Source: Glycine soja (taxonomy: Eukaryota; Streptophyta; Magnoliopsida; Fabales; Fabaceae). From it: 64,000 nt of DNA. Made by a program: the position numbers and the translations under genes. This document shows positions 38,025-50,751 of the stretch, one piece after another. The DNA is taken from positions 7,694,651 through 7,758,650 of the forward strand of contig NC_041021.1 of assembly GCF_004193775.1 (NCBI RefSeq), written 5' to 3'. Positions within the stretch are counted from its first letter, which is position 1. Each line of letters starts with the position of its first letter. The notes beneath the pieces were generated by a model, which worked only from the letters and a program-made list of their open reading frames with translations, had not been told where the DNA came from and ran no database searches.

Positions 38025-38460
38025 ACATTGATTTTTTAGAGAAATCGATGTTATTTGTCAAAAGCAACATCGGTTTCTAGACAAATCGATGTTGTTTTTT
38101 GATCACCAACATCGATTTTTTCAAAAAAAATTGATATTTTTTTACTGGCAACATTGGTTTGTAGAAAAATTGATGTTAATTCTTAAAAACAACATCGATT
38201 TTTAGTAAAACTGATGTTGTCATTGACTGACAATATCAATTTTTCTAAAAACCAAAGCAACATCGGTTTTCATAAAAAAACTGATGAGGTTTTCTACATA
38301 TTTTATATTTTTTGATATGACATCCGATGTTGAGACTTTTAACGTCGATAGATATTTTATATTTTTTTATGATATGACATACGATTGAGACTTTTAATAT
38401 CGGTAGATTCAACATCGGTTAATAACTGATGTTGAAAATATTTAATAATCGATGTTAAAA
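38025..38460. repeat. CACTA subterminal repeats, right
   Basis: At least ten direct and inverted copies of aacatcgatttt/aaaatcgatgtt variants, mirroring the left array. Confidence 0.75.
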
Positions 38461-39699
38461 ACCTATTTTTTAGTAGTAAAAGCTCATACAATCAACTTCA
38501 AAGTTTGGGGACATATGTACTACTCAGACTCGGCAAGTCTTCGTACTCGGTGGCCAACCGAGTAGCTTACTGGGAATCTAGAGAATCTGATATCTATAAT
38601 TATGGTAAGAGAAAAACTCTATCTTCAATCAAAAAGATATAAATATTCCCTAAAACCAAATATTATCTATTATTAAAGGAAAGATAAGATAAAATCATAT
38701 TTCTTTTCCTATTTACATTATCTTATAATAGAAATTAAAATCTTATTATCTAATTTTACGTCTATAAAAAAGACTATTAAAGTTCACCTAAATGAACTTT
38801 ATTCCTACCTATAATTTTGAAACATGTTCGTACTTTTGCGTTACTTGAATGTCAATGCAGATACACCCTATCAATACTTATGGGAAGAACTCATGAAGAA
38901 ATATTATCGTGAGAAAATTCTATCAAATCTGACAAAATAACTAGTTGGCATTAAGTGTCTAGGAGAGTGAACTTTAGCTTGCTCATAACTCCTTCGTGAA
39001 GGATGTAAATGTTTTTTATTTTCCAATGAATAGTAGCTAATCTAGGTCTTGGGCGTTTTGGCCAACCCTATCAGCAAAAAAGAGAGAGTGAACTTCAGCC
39101 GATAGCTATCAAGAAAGCGGCATTACTGGGGAATGGAGGGATTATGCCAAACGGACTTGACTTTCAATTAAGCGGATAAAATCATGCATATTAATTTCCT
39201 TAATTATTATTCCTTCAAATCATATTCTCGTACAAGTCACCTATTATTAATTTTGATATTATTAGTGACTAACACGACCTAACTACTATATGAAACCTTA
39301 GTTGGAATATGGTCCCTACCACTACCTGCATATACGAACGCAATGTACATACATTTGGACTTGACCTGTGTAAATAACATGGGATCACGCCCATTTTGTA
39401 TTTGATTGAGGGATCCCATGCATGACAAAGAAACTTCTGAAATCACACATTATTAATATCTAAATTCCACAGCCTGATTTGAGGTATTGCCACGTTTTGT
39501 CATGCAGGAGATCAGAAACTACGGACAAAATTGTAAGAATGCCAAAATCTAGATCTAGCTAGAGTAGTAAAAACTAATATTGGTCCATAGATATGACGAC
39601 AAAGACAAAATTACATTGGGTGTATTGCGTGTTAATTTGGATTGAATCGGAGAGACAAAGGTGCATTATAATGGGAGAAAATGATATAGCAATTGCCGT

Positions 39700-40120
39700 G
39701 ATTTGATTGAAATTTAATCAATTTATCATTGAATTTTTCATGTTTAATTATTATTTAAAGTTTAATTTAGTCATTTTACTATTAAAAATTCAATTAAGTT
39801 TTCTAATTTTTAAAAATTATTCAATTAGATCCTTTTATGCTTAAAAGTTTTAATTAGGTCCTTTATTTTTTTTTTTAAAAAAAAGGGTTTATTTTGGTCT
39901 CATTTTCTTTAACTTGATCTAGAAAATTAAATAAAAGAAGAATAAATTTGATTTTAAATAGGACTGAATTAAACTCATTTAAGAAAATAAGGGACCTTCT
40001 TAAATAAGGAACCTAATTGAAACTTTTAAGAATAAAAAGCCAAACTGAAAATAAGAAAATCTAATTTTACTTTAAAAATAAATTAAAAGATCAAAATAAT
40101 AATTAAGCCAAATTTTTAAT
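39700..40120. repeat. MITE-like foldback
   Basis: The two halves are imperfect inverted repeats. Segments such as ttaattaggtcctttat (about 39851) and aaggaacctaattgaaac (about 40007) are complementary, and taatttagtcatttt (39761) has its mirror in aagatcaaaataataat (40088). It is AT-rich with a central T/A run near 39870. No target duplication was assigned. Confidence 0.5.
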
Positions 40121-40702
40121 ATCTTTATTGTGGTATTTAGTTCAAGATTTAAACACATAAAATATAGGGGGAAAACCACAAATAACACCATAGACATGTC
40201 AAATAAAAAAGCTTTAGTGAGAAAAAATAATGTAAGATCTTACTATTATAAATTAATATCAAGAAGTTGGTCTATGACATGATGTAATTTTGACTATTTG
40301 AACCTTTACTATTTTGGGGTCAAGTACTTTTTAAGTGTTTGTTGAGTTTAAAGACATTTTTTATCTTAAACTAAAATGCCGTCCCTCGTCCTAAATCTTA
40401 AATATATAAAAGGATATCAAATTACATTATTACATTAACGCAACTCTAAATTTTACTAACTATTATACTATCAATAACTTTATATATACGAGAGAGATGA
40501 AATTGTATTATTATAACTCTTACCAACAACTATATCACAACATCAATAACTTTACAGTTTATACACACATGTATATTTAATTTGACCAGAATCTAAAGAA
40601 TAATCCTTCGAGACATTAAGACCTATTTAAGGGATTGTAATTTTTTAGCAAATGTTTTCTATATTTATACACCTAGAAATCAAACCATTAACCACACGTT
40701 TA

Positions 40703-40912
40703 GGATCTATTTGAATAATTTTTTTCATAAACACTTATAGGATAAGAACAAAAATCTTCTTAAATTAAAATTAACTTATGTATAAATTAATTTATAGAAA
40801 TTCTTTCATGTTAATTTCATTAAAAAATTATTTTTAAATTTTATATAATTTAATTTTAACTTATAAAGTTTTTTTCTTATTTATAGAAAAATTTATTTAA
40901 ATATGTCCTTGA
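40703..40912. repeat. MITE-like foldback
   Basis: The left arm ggatctatttgaataattt and the right arm aaatttatttaaatatgtcc are imperfect inverted repeats. cacttataggataagaac near the left arm resembles a dispersed legume foldback as I remember it. No target duplication was assigned. Confidence 0.5.
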
Positions 40913-41835
40913 GGCTCAATGTTTCTTTTTTTACTTGTTTCAAATGTCGATAGACTTCCTATGTTTGAAATTTTGTGACTAATTTCTTGCCTCTTTTGCC
41001 TGGGCAAATATTTTGTGGGTCATTTATGTTTCGAAGATGCTCGAACATCTATGTATATTTTCTGTACAAATTATGACTAGTGTAACATCGAGGACCACTA
41101 TCAATCTATCATGTGAATATATACAGAATTTATTTGATTGATACTAGCTAGCTACTTGAATGTCAAAGTTGTACGACATGTATGTGTCAACTTATTATTG
41201 GTTCGTGGAATTGAAATAAAACAAATTGAATAAAGCAATATCCTTACTCTTTTGATCTATATATGTGGCCAATTTTCGTGCACAGAATAGGATTTCTTCA
41301 TTATCATATCTTTTGTTCCGCTCCTATTGGTGGAGTTGTCAAATATTTCTGATTTTATTTTTGGACTTGTAATTCACATTTGAGAACAACAAAACCATTA
41401 CAAAAGCCTCACTGAATCTCAAAAAAATACTTGGTCAATTGTTAATTGTTGTGTATAGTTGATGCCCTAAAGGTTTTATCAAATGTTGGGTATAGTTTAT
41501 GTGCTTAAGGTGTTAACAAATGGATTATATACCGTATTTGATAAAATATTAGTAAAATTTATTCATATTTGATAATATTCTTTAAATGTTGTTAAAAGTT
41601 TTTAACAGTATTTTAACCAAATTTTAGACAAAAAATATGACTAAAAATCTCATGTGCAGTAACATTGGACACATTCAAGACGGGATTTTATAAGTCCAGG
41701 GAAAAATAATAAATTTGGTACCTTTTATATTTAAGTATTTGTGTCGTCATCCTGGTTGTGACAAATATATCCCAGTTGGGATTGCAACAATTTAAAAATA
41801 TAAATATATATTATATAAAAATAGACATATCATTG

Positions 41836-41878
<43 letters not shown>
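41836..41878. repeat. (TA)n microsatellite
   Basis: About 21 TA units in AT-rich intergenic DNA. Confidence 0.95.
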
Positions 41879-41882
<4 letters not shown>

Positions 41883-42640
41883 CATTAAATGGATAATATA
41901 ATTTTAATAATCTAAAAAAATTTTATTCAATTTATTCTTATGTTATCATTCTTCATTCAATTTATAAAAAGATATATAACATGAATATTTATATACAAGA
42001 CAAACACGACAACAGAGATAGGTTAGAAATAGGTTTGACTATAATCACTTCTATCTTTGTGGAAACAAAGATAGCTAGGTTCAGGTTTAAAAAGGCAAAT
42101 TTGTATTTTGAAACCTTTTGATTGGGTTTTATTAGATTTAGGTATACCGGTGAGGAACCCATCACATTTTTTTATAATTTTAATTTTCTTATATATATTT
42201 TTAAACATTAATTTTATATGTAATTTAATTTAGTTTAGATTTATATTTTATCTAGAAGAAAATAATCTAATTTAACCGCTATCATCCATCATTGATAAAA
42301 CATCACTTAATATTAAAGCTTACATATTTTTTTGTACGTTCTTTAATTATATACTAACATTTAGTTTTATTTCCTTTATAGTTTGAGGTTTTTTATTTAT
42401 GTTTCTTATTTTGTTAAAAAAATTAATCTTTTTTTAAAGAATATTTTAATCTCTTTTTAATCTTATTAATGTTTATGTCAAGGTGAGTTGTAAATTCATT
42501 CAACATGAACTTATGAAAGTAATACATAAAAAAAAAAAAAACTAAAAACCAACATGATAATACATTTTCATCACATGTCACATCTTAATTTGAACAAAAA
42601 GAGAGATGTAAATGTAAAGACAGATATTATAAGGAGAATT

Positions 42641-44199
42641 TGTTGGGAATAAATTTGTATTCCCATGATCCAAGTCATCATGTAATTAATTCTAATTTTA
42701 ATAATAAAGTATTATTTTATTTTCATTGTCATATTTCACTATTTGATTAAATGGTCCATTTGATAATGTCCTAAATTAAAATTAAAGACTTGTTATTATA
42801 ATAAAGATTATGATAATGAAAAATAAGTTTGTTATAATTTTAATCTAAACCGTTCTTGATCATAAGATTATTGTAAATAGGATATCAATAATCTGGATAG
42901 ATTAATATATATGTGATAGTATTTATTGGATAAATATTAATAGATCTCATTTATTAATTTGCATATATAGATGAGTCACATCTTGATGTGATCAGTGAAT
43001 TGACTCAATTGAAATTTTCTAATGATTAAAGTTTACCATAAACTGTCAATAGAAAATTCTTAAGAAGAAGTATAATAGCTTTCTTTGACCTGAGATTGTC
43101 ATAGTAATTAACAAATTATTTGTTGAATTTTGATTCCAGACACATAATGCTTTAGAACACTTATTGAATGAATATTGGATATGATTAAATACCTGTAGAA
43201 TTAATGATTAATCAAGAAGGAATCTATCAACTCTTGGTAATGAGTTTGAGCTCTATGAATAAAATTATATCCTGGCCAGGAAAATTAAATGAAAGAACAA
43301 ATGAGTTTCTTAAGTCATTATGAGTTAACTCAAAAGGGTTTGATAGTAATACCATACTCTAGAGTTAACCCAGAGCTATAAAGATGGAAGAAATTATTAC
43401 ACTACTCTTCTAATGGTTCTTGAAAGTAAAATGTTACTTCATGCTATCCAAATGTTAAGAAGTGTTGCTAGACGCCTACCTTAATTAGTATATTAATTTG
43501 ATTAATATATTACCGGCTTAGTATTGAACCTACGGGGTCACACACAAACGAGTGTTCTAATCTTTGTTAAAGAAATTATTTTAATATTTGATGATTAATT
43601 AAATTAGAGAATTTAATATGATCAAATGATTAATTGATTTCAAAAAGGTGGAATATTATTATATTTTTGCTAGCACTGAAAATATAAATAATATGAAAGA
43701 TTTGGTGAAAGAAGAAAAACAAACATATATGATTTTGTATTTGGAATTTGGGTTGGAAAGGCAGCTAGATACAAGTTTGACTTGGTCAATTATTATTTCA
43801 ATTTTAATTGCTAAATGGTTAGCAATAAAAGGTAACAAGAAATAATATAGCTTCAAGAAATAATATAGCTTAAAAAGGATACTATCAATAATGATTTTGA
43901 TTTGATCAGAAATTTAGTATCCTTAGCTTGCTATAAATAGAGCCTTAGGCTGCATGTTGAAATTATCTCAATATCACTTCTCTATTCTTATTTTTCCACT
44001 TGTCAAAGTTGTTGACGAATAGAGGTCAGTCTCGGTGTGGATACACGTAGAGTCTTCACACGATTGAAGAAATTTTATGATTCAAGAGCTCATCAACAGG
44101 TACACTTTTAATATGTCATTTGTTTATAATATAATTTAAATACAAAATAGATCCTTTTATTCCGCAATGTGTGTTTTTGAATACCTTTTTTTTCCTTCA
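42641..44199 (+). repeat. 5' LTR of the copia element (1559 bp)
   Basis: It runs from TGTTGGG to CCTTCA. A TATA box ctataaatag is at 43931-43940. Its first about 840 bp and last about 37 bp match the 3' LTR closely; the region 43482-44162, including the TATA box, has no counterpart there. Confidence 0.93.
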
Positions 44200-44200
44200 T

Positions 44201-44218
44201 TGGTATCACAACCATGGG
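44201..44218 (+). other. primer-binding site, initiator tRNA-Met type
   Basis: TGGTATCACAACCATGGG lies one base after the 5' LTR. It matches the complement of the 3' end of initiator tRNA-Met (TGGTATCAGAGC type) with a few changes. Confidence 0.85.
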
Positions 44219-45293
44219 TATTTTGTATTTAAATTATATTTAACAAAAATTTGAAAAAGTTTCAATTTTAATTTACTTATACGTAATGTTGTCTATTATG
44301 ATTGCATGATTACATTGTCAAATCAAATTAATTTTTCTTTTGTGCAATTTGTAATCTTGTTACGTGGATGTTGTTTTGAATCGGTGGAATGTTTGCAATT
44401 GGTTGTTAATACAGTGCTTGATTTGCTGGAGGTGTTCCATATCATATGCGTTGGTATTTTTATATAAAGGAGAATAAATATTTATTTTATTTTATTTTGA
44501 TTCCTTTTAAAAGATTAAACCTTTCCTTCAATTTTGAGTAATTTGTTATCAATTCTTTTATTTTCAAATTGCTGGATATTAATTTAATGTAAAGACGCTG
44601 CATTAGGATATGTGATATCAAAGAGGTATGCGCTTCAAGCACTGTATCTCGTTCAATTATTTGAGAGAAATTTTTTTTATATGCTATGTGCGTAATTATA
44701 TAATTGTTATATATATGTATATATCTAAATGATAAATAGGTTTGTCATCTGATTTATCTTACATATTAAATTGTTTAATCATAAGGAATGACCTGATTAC
44801 CAGGGGACTTATAGAAAAAAGATAAATTGAGACATATGATATAATTTTTTTAATGATTAATAATAAGGAACGACCTGACGAACAGGAGACTTATAATTAA
44901 TAATTTTTTTTCTTGCATAAGATGCACGTTTTTTAAATTAATTATATACTGAGTGCCTAGACAACTTAGGGAAGTATTAAAATTAATTTATTGATATCAA
45001 TAGAATTGACCTGACAACTAGGAACTTATGTGATATGATATTTCTTATTTTGATTTGAAAATGTATATGATGCATTGTCTTAGAATGTGTTGAGAAACGA
45101 CTTGATAACCAAGTGGCTCGCTCACAATTTTTAAGAGGCTTTATCTGATCCACTTAAAAGAAATAAGTATTTCTTACATTACTATATTATTATTGTAATT
45201 AGTGGAAATATCATTAATATTTTTATATTTTTAAAAGGTTTGAAAAATTATGCTCTGACATAACTATATTTTGTTGTGTGCTTAATCAACAGT

Positions 45294-48200
45294 ATGTCTT
45301 CTCTATCGCTTCATGGTATTCTTGAATCTAGAAAACTAGTTGAAGCCAATTATGATGATTGGTACTGCTACTTGAGAATTGTTCTCATGCATGAGAAGCT
45401 TATTGACACTATTGATAAGCCTCCCATGGAAGCACCTAATCTGAGTGATGCTGAAGCAACCAAGGTTTTTCAAAAGTACCTAGATGAGTGCCATACTGCT
45501 AAGTGCATTATCTTGGCATCAATGAGTTCAGAACTCCAAAGGCAACTTTAAGACATGGACCTGTATGAGATCGTTGAACATCTTAAGAAGATGTACGATG
45601 GTCAAAGCAAGGACGACTAGATTTCAGTTATCTAAGGCCCTGTTTAGATCCTCACTTGCTGCAAATGAAAAGGTTGGACCCCATGTTCTTAAGATGATTG
45701 ATCTCATAGAACAACTTGAGAAGTTGGGGTGCACTCTTGGGAAAGAGCTTTCTCAAGATTTGATTCTACAATCACTTTCTGATTCATTTTCACAATTTAT
45801 TGTGAATTTCAACATGAATAAGATGAGTTGTGACTTGCATGAGATGCTTAATCTGCTAATTGATTATGAGAATCAAATTTCTTCTGAGAAGAAGAAAGGA
45901 ACCGTCATGGTAGTTGGCAAGAGCTCCAAGAAGAAAGGCAAAGTACCAAAAAGGAAGCACCTTGGACCTAAGGGTGGTATGACCAAACCCAAGAACAAAA
46001 GGAACAAGATTGACCAAACTGATGTTGAATGTTTCTTCTGTAAGGAGAAAGGTCACTGGAAGAGAAATTGCATGAAGTATATTGATTCTTTGAAAAACAA
46101 GAAACAAGGTAAGACATTAATGAAAAATGTTTTCATGATTTCTTTAATTGTCACTGATTCTTCAATGTGGGTATTAGATACAGGCAGTAGTTTTAATATT
46201 TGCAATACGTTGCAGGGACTACAGATAACTAGATGGTTGAAGAAAGGAGAAATAAATCTACAAGTAGGGAATGAAGCAAATGTTGTTGCCTTAGCTTTAG
46301 GATCAGTTTCTTTAATAATGCCTACTGGAAAAGTACTAATATTGGAAGATTGTTATTATGTTCCGAAATTTGTTTCAAACATTATTTCAATTTCCATGTT
46401 GGAAAAGCGAGGTTTTCGCATTATCTTTAATAATAACATTTGCTCAATTTATCATGATGATGATTTATATGTGAATGGTTATCTCCAACGCAGCATTTAT
46501 GTCTTACTCGATGTGAATCATAACTCGATTATGCATGTTTCTTCTAGTTTCAAAAGAAAAAGAGATAATCAAGTAAATAAAACATATCTTTGGCATTATA
46601 GGCTAGGTCACATTGGTGAGAAAAGAATTAACAAGTTGCACAAGGAAGGTTACCTTGATAATTATGATTATGAATCATATGAAACTTGTGAATCTTGTCT
46701 CAAAGGAAAAATAACTAAATCTCCATTTATTGGAAGTAGAGAAAGAGCTTATGAGTCATTGGGACTAATTCATACAAATGTTTATGGGCCCATGAAGATT
46801 CAAGCCAAAGGAGGATATTCTTATTTTATCACCTTCACTGACGATATGTCTAGATATGGATTTTTGTATCTTATGAAACATAAATCTGAATCATTTGAAA
46901 TGTTTAAAAGATTTCATAGTGAAGTTGAAAAGCAAACTGGTAAGAGTATCAAAATGCTTAGATCTGAAAGAGGAGGAGAATATCTTAGTGATAAATTTAT
47001 TGACTATCTAAAGGAGAATGGGATTCTCTCTCAGTGAACACCTTCGCGAACACCATAACACAATGGTGTATCTGAAAGAAGAAATCGAACCTTACTAGAT
47101 ATGGTTAGATCCATGATGGGGTTCACTGATCTCCCATTAAACTTATGGGGATATGCTTTAGAAGCAGCAACCTACTTGCTAAATAAAGTTCCTACAAAAG
47201 CAGTCTCTACAACTCCATATGAGATATGGAAAGGAAAGAAACCAAGTCTTAAACACATCAAGGTCTGGGGTTGCCCTGCTTATGTTGAAAGATTGCAAAC
47301 AGATAAATATGATGCAAGGTCTGATAAGTGTAGATTCATTGGTTATCCTAAAGAAACAATGGGATATTATTTCTACCAACCTTCTAACCATAAAGTGTTT
47401 GTGGCAAGAGGAGCAACCTTTTTGGAAAGAGAGTTTCTTGTAGAAGGAAACCATGGTAAAGAAATTGAACTTGATGAGACTCAAGTCACTAATGATAACA
47501 TAACTCAAGAACATGAAATGGAAACTAAGAGACCTTTCTTTGATGTTTTGAAATTAGGACAAAGCTCTTCAACTCAAACGATTATTGCTCAAGAACTAGC
47601 TATTGTTCAAGAACAAGTCGTTGTTCAAGAAGAAGTTAATGAACCAATCTTAGAACAATTGCAACAACCTTTGAACCCAACACAAGAACCTCTTAGAAGA
47701 TCTACTCGAATGCATTGTGCACCTAATAAATTAAACTGAATGGTGCAAGATGACATGTCAAATGAGGTTTATCTTAATGATGATGACCCTAAGAGCTATG
47801 AAGAGGCCATGAGAAGCTCGGATTGCAAGAAATGGCAAAAAGCCATGGAATCTGAAATAGAATCAATGAAGGTCAACAAAGTATAGACTTTAGTTAAAGC
47901 TAGCTTCAAAGGATATAAAACCAATTGGTTGTAAATAGGTTTACAAGAAAAAGATTAAAGTAGATGTAAAGGTTGATACCTATAAAGCTCGCCTTGTTGC
48001 TAAAGGATATCGTCAACAGGAAGGAATAGATTATGACAAAACATTTTCTCCTGTGGAAATGCTCAAATCAATTCAGATTCTACTTGCCATAGCAGCATAC
48101 TATGATTATGAGATATGGAAAATGGATGTGAAAAAACAGCTTTCCTTAATGGTGAGTTGAAAAAGGAAGTGTACATGACACAACCTGAAGGATTCACATC

Positions 48201-49320
48201 ATTGGCCGGTTGTAATGAAGTTTGCAAGTTGCAACGATCTATATATGGATTGAAACAAGCTTCTAGAAGTTGGAACATTCATTTTAATAAGACAATCGAA
48301 AAGTTTGAGTTTGTTAAATGTGAGGAAGAGCCATGTGTTTACGAAAAGGTCAGTGGGAGTGCAATTATTTTCTTAGTGTTATATGTAGATGACATATTAC
48401 TAATTGGAAATGACATACCAACATTGCAAGACACAAAGATTTGGCTATTAGAACAATTCTCCATGAAGAATTTGGGAGAAGCAGTCTATATTCTAGGTAT
48501 AAAGATTTATAGAGATAGATCTAAAAGGTTACTTGAACTCTCCCAATCTATGTACATTGATACTATCTTAAAGAGATATAACATGGATAATTCCAAACGA
48601 GGCTATTTTCTTGTAGGTGTTGGAATTACTCTTAGTAGGGAGAATTGTCCAACAACTCCTGAAGAAAGAGAACGCATGAGTAGAGTACCATATGCTAGCG
48701 CAGTGGGAGCTATCATGTACACCATGACTTGTACACGTCCTGATGTCACTTATGCACTAGGTGTAACTAGTCGATATCAAGCAAACCCTGGTGAGGAACA
48801 TTGGAAAGTGGTTATGACCATACTTAAGTACTTAAGAAGAACTAAAGACCAATTCCTCATTTATGGAGACTCTAAATTGAAACTAAAGGGTTATACTGAT
48901 GCAAGCTTTGCATCAGACAAAGACGATAGCAAATCCATTCCAGGATATGTTTTCACTTTAAATGGTGGTGCAGTAAGTTGGAAAAGTTCTAAGCAAGCCA
49001 CGATAGCAGATTCAACTATTGAAGCAGAATATATAACGGCAAGTGAAGCCGCTAAAGAAGATGTTTGGATGAAAAAGTTCATATTTGAACTTGGTGTGGT
49101 TCCTTCAATAGAAGAGTCAGTCCCATTATTGTGCGACAATAATGGGGCTATTGCTCAAGCAAAGGAACCAAGATCACACCAGAAGTCCAAACATATTTTG
49201 CAAAGGTATCACTTAATTAGAGAGATAATAGAACGAGGTGACGTTAAGATTGAAAAGGTAGATGGAAAGGAGAATGCAGCAGATCCCTTCACCAAGGCGC
49301 TTGGCATAAAAAGAGTTTGA
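45294..49320 (+). pseudogene. copia gag-pol polyprotein, broken
   Basis: The start MSSLSLHGILESRKL at 45294 fits copia gag. Domains in order: gag (UBN2-type) to about 45990; zinc knuckle CFFCKEKGHWKRNC at about 46030-46071; protease with LDTGSS at about 46171; integrase with LWHYRLGHIG and CESCLKG (about 46590-46710); integrase core (about 46750-47300); reverse transcriptase with YVDD (about 48380-48395); RNase H with GYTDASFASD (about 48890) to the stop at 49318-49320. The first integrase catalytic Asp is changed to Asn (HTNVYGPM where HTDV is usual). Stops occur at 45549, 47035, 47737 and about 47884, with a frameshift near 45605. The final 401 residues of reverse transcriptase and RNase H are open. 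Confidence 0.93.
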
Positions 49321-49369
49321 CAAGCACAAACGGGAATTAGGAATGAAGTTCATGAATGATTGGCTCTTG

Positions 49370-49382
49370 GCAAGTAGGAGAT
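49370..49382 (+). other. polypurine tract
   Basis: The purine-rich stretch aagtaggagatt immediately precedes the 3' LTR, the expected plus-strand primer site. Confidence 0.65.
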
Positions 49383-49749
49383 TGTTGGGAATAAATGTAG
49401 AAGCAAAGCTTCATGGTGAATCAAAGGTGATTCAAAGGTGTTTTGATGATAACAATGATGATAACAAGAGATGACGACAAAGGTGGTGACAAAAAGCTCA
49501 AAGATCAATCAAGAAAAATTCAAGAGTTCAAGATAAGAATCAAGAAGAATTCAAGACTCAAGAAGAAAATCTAGAGACAAGAATCAAGATTCAAGGTTCT
49601 AGATCTCAAGAATCAAGATCAAGATTCAAGACTCAAGATTCAAGAATAAAGAGAAGACTCAATCAAGATAAGTATTAAAAAGTTTTTTTCAAAACTTTGA
49701 ATAGCACATGAGTTTTTGACAAAACCTTTTACCAAAGAGATTTACTCTC

Positions 49750-49995
49750 TGGTAATCGATTACCATATTGTTGTAATCGATTACCAGTAGCAAAATGAGT
49801 TTGAAAAAATTTTTCAAATTGAATTTACAACGTTCCAATTATTTTCAAAAAGCTGTAATTGATTACAATGTTTTGGTAATCGATTACCAGTGCCCTTGAA
49901 CGTTGAAATTCAAATTCAAATGTGAAGAGTCACATCCTTTCAATTAAAAGCCTTGTGTAATCGATTACACTAATTTGGTAATCGATTACCAGTGA
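49750..49995. repeat. gtaatcgattac palindrome cluster
   Basis: Five perfect and one variant copy of the 12-bp palindrome GTAATCGATTAC, often flanked by ggt/accag so that the palindrome extends to 16-18 bp. The cluster lies about 130-370 bp upstream of the TATA box. The related LTR has a similar cluster at 3366-3665. Confidence 0.85.
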
Positions 49996-50328
49996 CTGTT
50001 TCTGAATAAATCAAAAGATGTAACTCTTCAAAAGGTTTTTGACTTTTTCAAATTGGTTTTAAGTTTTTCTAAAAGTTATAACTCTTCTAAATGGTCTTCT
50101 TGACCAGACATGAAGAGTCTATAAAAGCAAGGCTTTGTTTTGCATTTTCAATTAATTCATTCTTTCAATCTTGAATACTTTTCCAATCAATCTCTTACAA
50201 TCCTTTACAAGCCTTGAATCTTTTTGAACTTCTTCTTCTTCTTTGTACCAAAAGCTTTCTGAAGTTTTCTGGTTTTCCAAACCTTGAAAACTTGTGCTAT
50301 TCATCTTTTCATTCTCTTCTTCCTTTGC

Positions 50329-50751
50329 CAAAAAGAATTCGCCAAGGACTAACAGCCTGAATTCTTTTTGTGTCTCTCTTCTCCCTTTTCCAAAAGAACG
50401 AAGGACTAACCGCCTGAATTCTTTTGTGTCTCCCTTCTCCCTTGTCAAAGAATTCAAAACGACACAGTTTGAGAATTCTTTTGATTCTTCCCATTCCCTA
50501 ATACAAAAGTATTCAAAGGACTAACCGCCTGAGAATTCTTTTGTATCCCCATTCACAAAGTATCAAAGGTTTAACAGCCTGAGATCTTTGTCTTAACACA
50601 TTGGAGGGTACATCCTTTGTGGTACAAGTAGAGGGTACATCTACTTGAGTTTGATTGAGAACAAGAGAGGGTACATCTCTTGTGGATCAGTTCTAGTGGA
50701 GGGTACATCCATTAGGGTTTCAAAGAGAACAAGGGAGGGTACATCCCTTGT
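50329..50751 (+). repeat. array of stem-loops with constant loops and varying stems
   Basis: Two hairpin series. The first has a core like aaggactaaccgcctga flanked by complementary arms: 50329-50340/50359-50370 (12 bp perfect), 50391-50398/50419-50426, 50446-50455/50473-50482, 50503-50514/50533-50544, 50555-50564/50583-50591. The second has the loop GGGTACA with arms 50597-50605/50613-50621, 50625-50632/50640-50647 (perfect), 50661-50668/50676-50683 (perfect), 50694-50700/50708-50714 and 50729-50736/50744-50751 (perfect). The arms differ between hairpins while pairing is kept. The array lies 200-630 bp after the TATA box, so it would be in the RNA leader. Confidence 0.8.

Larger units (their letters stand above)
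29662..38478 (+). mobile_element. large CACTA element with Tnp2 and a Ulp1-like gene
   Basis: The left end is CACTACTACAAATAATGG. The right end reads ttttttagtagta where TAGTAGTG is expected, so its last base is changed. A possible 3-bp duplication AAA is at 29659-29661 and 38479-38481, weak because it is low-complexity. Repeated aacatcgatttt/aaaatcgatgtt motifs fill both subterminal regions (29690-29935 and 38025-38460). Inside are a broken Tnp2 gene and a broken second gene in the same direction, the standard two-gene order of plant CACTA elements. The damaged terminus and genes make it immobile. Confidence 0.85.
38482..42635. other. AT-rich intergenic DNA with small repeats
   Basis: No gene seen. 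It contains two MITE-like foldbacks and a TA microsatellite, listed separately. Confidence 0.55.
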
